DNA from: JAITWT01 sp964439605
GTDB taxonomy: Bacteria; Pseudomonadota; Gammaproteobacteria; Burkholderiales; Burkholderiaceae_C
Reading direction: 5' to 3'
DNA length: 8,908 nucleotides
NCBI GenBank assembly: GCA_964439605.1
Contig: CAYTPC010000043.1
Span: 1 to 8,908, forward strand
In this document: piece after piece, positions 5,437 through 8,908 of the stretch
Numbering within the stretch: the stretch's first letter is position 1
Layout: each line of letters begins with the position of its first letter
Notes under the pieces: model-generated
Told to the model about the DNA's origin: nothing
Databases searched by the model: none
The model's input: the letters and a program-made list of their open reading frames with translations, nothing else
Position numbers and translations under genes: made by a program

Positions 5437-8046
5437 AATAGAGACGATCTCGCCTTGCACACGCCGATGATGCAGCAGTATTTACAGCTCAAGGCGCAGC
5501 ACCCGGACACGCTGTTGTTCTACCGCATGGGGGATTTCTACGAGCTGTTCTACGCCGACGCCGAGAAGGCGGCGCGCCTGCTGGACATCACGCTGACGCA
5601 GCGCGGCCAGTCCGCTGGCGCTCCGGTGGTCATGGCTGGCGTGCCCTTTCACTCGGTCGATACCTACCTGGCGCGGCTGATCAAGCTCGGTGAATCGGTG
5701 GCCATCTGCGAGCAGGTCGGCGAGGTCGCAACGGGCAAAGGCCCGGTCGAGCGCAAGGTGGTGCGCGTCGTCACGCCGGGCACGCTCACCGATGCGCAAT
5801 TGCTGTCCGACAAGAACGAACCGCTGCTGCTGGCCGTGCATGGCGGCGCGCGGGGCCGCTGCGGTCTGGCCTGGTTTGCGCTGACGGGCTCGCAAATGCA
5901 TCTGGCCGAAATCGCCGCCGACGACATCGAAACCTGGATCGCGCGCGTCGGCCCGAGCGAAGTGCTTTACAGCGCCGATGCAACGCCGGCCTTCGAGCGG
6001 CGGCTGAGCCAGGCGCGCGACACGATGGGCAGCGCCATCACGCTGACGATACGCCCCGCATGGCAATTCGACGCCGGCCTGGGCGAGCGCAAGCTGACCG
6101 AACTGACGAGCACGGCTTCGCTCGCCGCCTGGGGCGCCGAAACGCTGCGCGAGGCGCAGGCCGCCGCAAGCGCGCTGCTGGGCTACGCCGAACACACCCA
6201 GGGCTGCCTGCCCACGCAGGTACAGCGCCTGGCCGTCGAGCGCGACGACGACCTGATCAACCTGCCCGCCACCACGCGCCGCAACCTCGAACTGGTGCAA
6301 ACGCTGCGTGGCGAAAACGCGCCGACACTGCTCTGGCTGATCGACACCTGCATGACCGGCATGGGCAGCCGGGCGCTGCGCCGCTGGCTGCTCGCGCCGC
6401 GTCGCGACCGGACCGAAGCGGCGGCGCGGCTCGTCGCCATCGCGGCGCTGCGGCAGAGCGCCGCCAGCGCGGTCGCGCATTGGCGCACGCTGCGCGAACA
6501 GCTCAAGAACATCGGCGACGTCGAACGCATCACGGCGCGCATCGCGCTGCGGCAAGTCAAACCGCGCGAGCTGGCTGCGCTGCGGATCGCGCTGGGCCGC
6601 GCGGCGCAGCTTGCGCCGATGCTGTCGAACCTGGCGCCGCTGCTCGATGCGCTCGGCGCCGACCTGGGCGCTCCGCCCGAAATCGAAGCCCTGATTTCCG
6701 GCGCCATCCAGCCCGAACCGGCCGCGCTGGTGCGCGATGGTGGCGTGATCGCCACCGGCCACGATGCTGAGCTGGACGAGCTGCGCGCCATCAGCGAGAA
6801 CTGCGACGCTTTCCTGATCGAGCTCGAAACGCGCGAGCGCGAGCGCACCGGCATCACCAACCTGCGAGTGCAATTCAACCGCGTGCACGGCTTCTACATC
6901 GAAGTGACGCAAAGCGCGCTCGCGCGCGTACCCGAGAACTACCGCCGGCGCCAGACGCTCAAAAACGCCGAACGCTTCATCACGCCCGAACTCAAAGCCT
7001 TCGAAGACAAGGCCCTGTCCGCGCAAGAGCGGGCGTTGGCGCGCGAGAAGTGGCTGTACGAACAGTTGCTCGACGCATTGCAGCCGCACGTGCCCATCCT
7101 CACCCGCGTCGCCGGCGCGCTGGCCTCGCTGGACGCGCTCGCGGCGCTGGCCGAGCGCGCGCACACGCTGAACTGGAACGCGCCCGAATTCGTCAACCAT
7201 CCCTGCATCGAAATCGTGCAAGGCCGCCATCCGGTGGTCGAAGCGCGGCTGGCGGAAAAATCAAGCGGCGCCTTCATCCCCAACAACACCAGCCTCGGGC
7301 CGCAGCAGCGCATGCAGATCATCACCGGCCCCAACATGGGGGGCAAGTCGACCTACATGCGCCAGGTCGCGCTGATCGTGCTGCTCGCCTCGATCGGCTC
7401 GTGCGTACCGGCGGCCAGTTGCCGGCTCGGGCCGATCGATGCGATTCACACCCGCATCGGCGCCGCCGACGATCTTGCCAACGCGCAATCGACCTTCATG
7501 CTGGAGATGACCGAAGCCGCGCAAATCCTGCACGGCGCCACCGCGCAATCGCTGGTATTGATGGACGAAATCGGTCGCGGCACCAGCACCTTTGATGGAC
7601 TCGCGCTGGCTGCCGGTATCGCGGCGCATCTGCACGACCGCTCGCGCGCCTTCACGCTGTTTGCCACGCACTACTTCGAGCTGACCGAATTTCCGGCCAC
7701 GCACCACGGCGCGGTGAACGTGCACGTGAGCGCGGCCGAATCGGGGCACGACATCGTCTTTCTGCATGAAATCCAGAACGGCCCCGCAAGCCGCAGCTAC
7801 GGGATCCAGGTCGCGCGGCTGGCGGGCATTCCGGCGGCGGTGGTCAACCACGCGCGGCAGGCGCTGACCGCGTTGGAAGCGCAGCAAAGCCAGACGCGCG
7901 CGCAGGCCGATCTGTTCGCGCCGCCGCCTCAAGCGCATGCGCCAACCGTCAGCCCCGCCGAAGCCGCGCTGGCCGCGCTCGACCCGGACACCATGAGCCC
8001 GCGCGAAGCGCTTGATGCGCTGTACGCGCTGCGCCGAATGGTTTGA
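5434..8046 (+). CDS. mutS: DNA mismatch repair protein MutS
   Basis: 870 aa from the ATG at 5434, close to the 853 of E. coli MutS. It recognises base mismatches and small loops and, with ATP, recruits MutL. The mismatch-reading Phe-x-Glu is F35-Y36-E37 in YRMGDFYELF. Connector and lever/core domains occupy the middle, including a clamp region with TGITNLRVQFNRVHGFYIEV. The ATPase domain has Walker A GPNMGGKST (632-640), Walker B LVLMDEIGRGTSTFDG with D711 and E712, and the FATHYFEL histidine at H746. A consensus beta-clamp-binding peptide QADLF is at 824-828. The end, DPDTMSPREALDALYALRR, keeps the equivalents of E. coli tetramer residues D835 and R840 (D852, R857). No frameshift or missing motif is seen. 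The frame is open upstream to 5128, but that stretch overlaps the FUSC gene in another frame and is Arg/Pro/Ser-rich, so it is not part of MutS. Confidence 0.98.
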   Translation: MNRDDLALHTPMMQQYLQLKAQHPDTLLFYRMGDFYELFYADAEKAARLLDITLTQRGQSAGAPVVMAGVPFHSVDTYLARLIKLGESVAICEQVGEVATGKGPVERKVVRVVTPGTLTDAQLLSDKNEPLLLAVHGGARGRCGLAWFALTGSQMHLAEIAADDIETWIARVGPSEVLYSADATPAFERRLSQARDTMGSAITLTIRPAWQFDAGLGERKLTELTSTASLAAWGAETLREAQAAASALLGYAEHTQGCLPTQVQRLAVERDDDLINLPATTRRNLELVQTLRGENAPTLLWLIDTCMTGMGSRALRRWLLAPRRDRTEAAARLVAIAALRQSAASAVAHWRTLREQLKNIGDVERITARIALRQVKPRELAALRIALGRAAQLAPMLSNLAPLLDALGADLGAPPEIEALISGAIQPEPAALVRDGGVIATGHDAELDELRAISENCDAFLIELETRERERTGITNLRVQFNRVHGFYIEVTQSALARVPENYRRRQTLKNAERFITPELKAFEDKALSAQERALAREKWLYEQLLDALQPHVPILTRVAGALASLDALAALAERAHTLNWNAPEFVNHPCIEIVQGRHPVVEARLAEKSSGAFIPNNTSLGPQQRMQIITGPNMGGKSTYMRQVALIVLLASIGSCVPAASCRLGPIDAIHTRIGAADDLANAQSTFMLEMTEAAQILHGATAQSLVLMDEIGRGTSTFDGLALAAGIAAHLHDRSRAFTLFATHYFELTEFPATHHGAVNVHVSAAESGHDIVFLHEIQNGPASRSYGIQVARLAGIPAAVVNHARQALTALEAQQSQTRAQADLFAPPPQAHAPTVSPAEAALAALDPDTMSPREALDALYALRRMV

Positions 8047-8058
8047 CCCCCAGCCTCG

Positions 8059-8079
8059 CCCACTTCGTGTGGCTCTGAC
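8059..8079. repeat. REP-like palindromic unit, copy 1
   Basis: CCCACTTCGTGTGGCTCTGAC, starting 12 bp after the mutS stop. CCAC (8060-8063) pairs with GTGG (8069-8072) around TTCGT. It matches copy 2 at 8200-8220 at 19 of 21 positions (differences are T/G at positions 10 and 18 of the unit). Both are preceded by TGACCCC. The form fits the GC-rich interspersed extragenic repeats common in Burkholderiales genomes, but copy number elsewhere cannot be seen from this window. Confidence 0.6.
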
Positions 8080-8080
8080 A

Positions 8081-8095
8081 CCCCCTTCCAGGGGG
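8081..8095. repeat. Tight GC hairpin downstream of mutS
   Basis: CCCCCT (8081-8086) and AGGGGG (8090-8095) form a perfect 6-bp stem with a 3-nt TCC loop, 34 bp after the mutS stop. A run of Ts does not follow (CAATCCC does), so it is not a standard intrinsic terminator, though it could block 3' exonucleases or act with Rho. It lies directly beside repeat copy 1, and a further imperfect pairing follows (CCCAGTGGC near 8100-8107 with GCCACGGG at 8122-8129). The whole 8059-8220 block may therefore be one composite repeat element. Confidence 0.45.
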
Positions 8096-8199
8096 CAATC
8101 CCAGTGGCCCGGTCAAGCCGTGCCACGGGATTTCTGGGCTTGGCTGCGCCGGTGTCATCCAGCGCGCGAGTGGCGTGCAGCGCTATGAACATCACTGAC

Positions 8200-8220
8200 C
8201 CCACTTCGGGTGGCTCGGAC
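8200..8220. repeat. REP-like palindromic unit, copy 2
   Basis: CCCACTTCGGGTGGCTCGGAC, 19 of 21 identical to copy 1 and in the same orientation. CCAC (8201-8204) pairs with GTGG (8210-8213) around TTCGG. The unit ends one base before the TTGACTATAAT sequence of the tRNA promoter and thus covers the place where a -35 box would be expected. Confidence 0.6.
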
Positions 8221-8226
8221 CTTGAC

Positions 8227-8232
8227 TATAAT
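8227..8232 (+). promoter_or_regulatory. -10 box of the tRNA-Pro promoter
   Basis: A perfect TATAAT lies 9 bp upstream of the first base of the mature tRNA, within TTGACTATAATCAGCCC. The C/G-rich stretch after the box (CAGCCC) resembles the discriminators of stringently controlled stable-RNA promoters. The hexamers 16-17 bp upstream are TTCGGG and CTTCGG, poor -35 matches inside repeat copy 2. TTGACT at 8222-8227 abuts and overlaps the -10 and so cannot serve as its -35. Confidence 0.75.
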
Positions 8233-8241
8233 CAGCCCTTT

Positions 8242-8318
8242 CGGTGTGTGGCGCAGCCTGGTAGCGCGCTTGCATGGGGTGCAAGGGGTCGAAGGTTCGA
8301 ATCCTTTCACACCGACCA
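8242..8318 (+). tRNA. tRNA-Pro (anticodon GGG)
   Basis: A complete 77-nt cloverleaf with encoded CCA. The acceptor CGGTGTG (8242-8248) pairs with CACACCG (8308-8314), giving the C1-G72 pair characteristic of bacterial tRNA-Pro. The D stem GCGC/GCGC encloses AGCCTGGTA. The anticodon stem CTTGC/GCAAG encloses ATGGGGT, with GGG at 8276-8278 reading CCC (and CCU by wobble). The variable loop is GGGTC. The T arm GAAGG/CCTTT encloses TTCGAAT. A discriminator A and CCA (8316-8318) end it. Its own promoter and terminator make it a stand-alone transcription unit. The 3' halves of tRNA genes are common integration sites for tyrosine-recombinase elements, which matters for what lies to the right. Confidence 0.98.
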
Positions 8319-8331
8319 TAGATATGTCCAA

Positions 8332-8365
8332 GGGCATCCGCTTAGGTCCAGCGGGTGCCCTTTTT
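8332..8365 (+). terminator. Intrinsic terminator of tRNA-Pro
   Basis: GGGCATCCGC (8332-8341) pairs with GCGGGTGCCC (8351-8360) as a 10-bp stem with one G-U wobble and a TTAGGTCCA loop, followed directly by TTTTT (8361-8365). It lies 13 nt after the CCA end. This is a textbook Rho-independent terminator and marks the end of the conserved, gene-dense part of the window. Confidence 0.92.
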
Positions 8366-8388
8366 CATTGGGGTTGCGACGGTTTCAC

Positions 8389-8428
8389 GTCCGCATAAGT
8401 CCGCTTGCGTCCGAGTACATCCGAGGCG
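8389..8428. repeat. Four phased 10-bp TCCG repeats, possible integrase arm-site array
   Basis: Starting at 8389, 8399, 8409 and 8419 the sequence reads GTCCGCATAA, GTCCGCTTGC, GTCCGAGTAC and ATCCGAGGCG. Each unit is exactly 10 bp with an invariant TCCG core, putting every copy on the same face of the helix. The array lies 24 bp past the tRNA terminator and outside any gene. Short phased repeats beside a tRNA gene resemble arm-type binding sites of P4-like tyrosine recombinases at the edges of genomic islands. No integrase gene and no second copy of the tRNA 3' end is in this window, so the att role is an inference. An alternative is a regulator-binding array. Confidence 0.5.
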
Positions 8429-8460
8429 AATGGGGAGCAGGCAGGGGAGCTGATAAGAGA

Positions 8461-8475
8461 CGGTCAGCGCGACCG
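8461..8475 (-). terminator. Weak terminator candidate after the antitoxin-like gene
   Basis: CGGTC (8461-8465) and GACCG (8471-8475) form a perfect 5-bp stem with a 5-nt loop, starting 4 bp beyond the stop codon of the leftward gene. In the leftward transcript it is followed by TCTCTTATC, a poor U tract. It may end the two-gene transcript before it reaches the tRNA region. Confidence 0.35.
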
Positions 8476-8479
8476 GCCC

Positions 8480-8839
8480 TTACGCCGCCTGCGCCAGCAA
8501 TGGCACATGGATTTCCAGTTCATCGAACGGCACGCGCACACCATTGCCATCGCGCTCCACCAGGTCAAGGGCGATCAGGCGGGAAATGTCGCCATGGACG
8601 TTGCTGTAGTTGCGGCCCAGCGTTTTGGCCAAGGCGTAGATACTCTGCGTACCTTCGCGCCGCAGAGTTTCCAGCGTGCGCAGGCGTTCGGCGCTGAGCT
8701 CAGAGAACAACTGCGCGGCGCTCTCAAAGCCAATGTGCAAGTCCGCAGCCCGCGCCCCTGTCGCAGTCAGATTGCGGGCGGTTTCCAGCGCTCGGCGGTG
8801 CATCTGCGCATTGCTGGCGATTTCAAGAATGGCTTTCAT
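8480..8839 (-). CDS. Winged-helix DNA-binding protein, putative antitoxin (HVO_A0114/TumA-like)
   Basis: 119 aa. Residues about 44-98 (LFSELSAERLRTLETLRREG, then a helix pair SIYALAKTLGRNYSNVHGDI, then SRLIALDLVERDGNG) form a clear MarR/ArsR-like winged helix: helix, recognition helix around RNYSNVHGDISRLI, and a beta wing. The C-terminal strand FDELEIHVPL and the overall size resemble the HVO_A0114-family putative DNA-binding proteins that act as antitoxins beside DUF6516/TumE-type toxins. The ATG at 8839 is supported by AAGGAG (8850-8845) at 5-nt spacing. It overlaps the stop of the upstream gene as ATGA, so the two are translationally coupled in toxin-first order. Such antitoxins usually also repress their own operon. 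The DNA-binding fold is directly readable; the antitoxin role comes from resemblance and context. Confidence 0.72.
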   Translation of the reverse strand: MKAILEIASNAQMHRRALETARNLTATGARAADLHIGFESAAQLFSELSAERLRTLETLRREGTQSIYALAKTLGRNYSNVHGDISRLIALDLVERDGNGVRVPFDELEIHVPLLAQAA

Positions 8840-8908
8840 GGCTGCTCCTTGATCAAACGAGTTACATCGGCGTTGAAGTCTTCCAGTAGGGCTTCCAACG
8901 TGGTGAAT
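8836..8908 (-). CDS. C-terminal end of upstream partner, putative DUF6516/TumE-type toxin (5' end outside window)
   Basis: Reading leftward from 8907, 23 codons end at TGA (8838-8836): FTTLEALLEDFNADVTRLI then KEQP. The TGA is part of an ATGA overlap with the next gene, and the good AAGGAG of that gene lies inside this reading frame, which supports it as a real coding end. A short amphipathic, acidic C-terminal helix of the form T-L-E-x-L-L-x-D-F fits the tail of DUF6516 toxins, whose main fold lies N-terminal and outside the window. The fragment alone is too short to prove family membership; the call rests on the neighbouring antitoxin-like gene. Confidence 0.5.
   Translation of the reverse strand, partial: FTTLEALLEDFNADVTRLIKEQP

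Noticed and set aside
5482..7230. A 582-codon open frame antisense to mutS
   Set aside because: Long stop-free antisense frames are expected at this GC content. The translation is Arg/Gln/Ala-rich with no recognisable motif, while the opposite strand is unambiguous MutS.
7929..8204. Leftward small frames with NPVARLDRATGIAPWKG
   Set aside because: They are translations of the intergenic repeat block and the mutS 3' end; no ribosome-binding site or coding signature.
8222..8227. TTGACT as the -35 box of the tRNA promoter
   Set aside because: It overlaps the TATAAT by one base, so no spacer of 16-18 bp is possible for that pair.
8155..8337. A leftward 60-codon frame with GVKGFEPSTPCTPCKRATRL
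   Set aside because: This is the antisense translation of the tRNA-Pro gene, a classic spurious annotation.
8389..8428. CRISPR-like array
   Set aside because: Units are 10 bp with a 4-5 bp conserved core and no spacers of CRISPR length.
8104..8697. A 197-codon rightward frame after mutS
   Set aside because: It runs through the REP-like block, the tRNA, its terminator and the phased repeats, then antisense to the antitoxin-like gene, so it is not a protein gene.

Overview
The window is GC-rich (roughly two thirds G+C by eye). The housekeeping proteins (CysE, TrmJ, SuhB, MutS) all look like betaproteobacterial, probably Burkholderiales, versions: a short-N-terminus CysE with a long C-terminal tail, TrmJ divergent from SuhB, and a GC-rich REP-like repeat downstream of mutS. 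The taxon call is an inference from sequence flavour, not from a search.

Layout. Positions 1-504 (+) hold the C-terminal end of a phytoene-desaturase/retinol-saturase-like FAD oxidoreductase. It converges on cysE (559-1332, -), which lies 74 bp downstream of trmJ (1407-2150, -). A 118-bp divergent promoter region separates trmJ from a rightward cluster. That cluster is suhB (2269-3216), a FUSC/YccS-type membrane protein (3213-5402, ATGA overlap with suhB) and mutS (5434-8046, 31 bp further on). It mixes RNA/ribosome-related maturation, an envelope transporter-like protein and mismatch repair, and is probably at least partly co-transcribed.

From 8047 to 8241 there is no gene, but there are two copies of a 21-bp palindromic REP-like unit, a GC-rich hairpin and a strong -10 box. 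A complete tRNA-Pro(GGG) follows (8242-8318) with a clear intrinsic terminator (8332-8365).

Immediately beyond that terminator the character changes. Four helically phased 10-bp repeats with a TCCG core (8389-8428) resemble integrase arm-type sites. They are followed by a leftward two-gene cassette that looks like a toxin-antitoxin module: a winged-helix antitoxin-like protein at 8480-8839 and the last 23 codons of its upstream partner at 8836-8908. My reading is that 1-8365 is conserved chromosome and that the right end is the edge of an accessory or integrated region at tRNA-Pro. This is the most interesting part of the window. No CRISPR array, transposase or integrase gene is visible.
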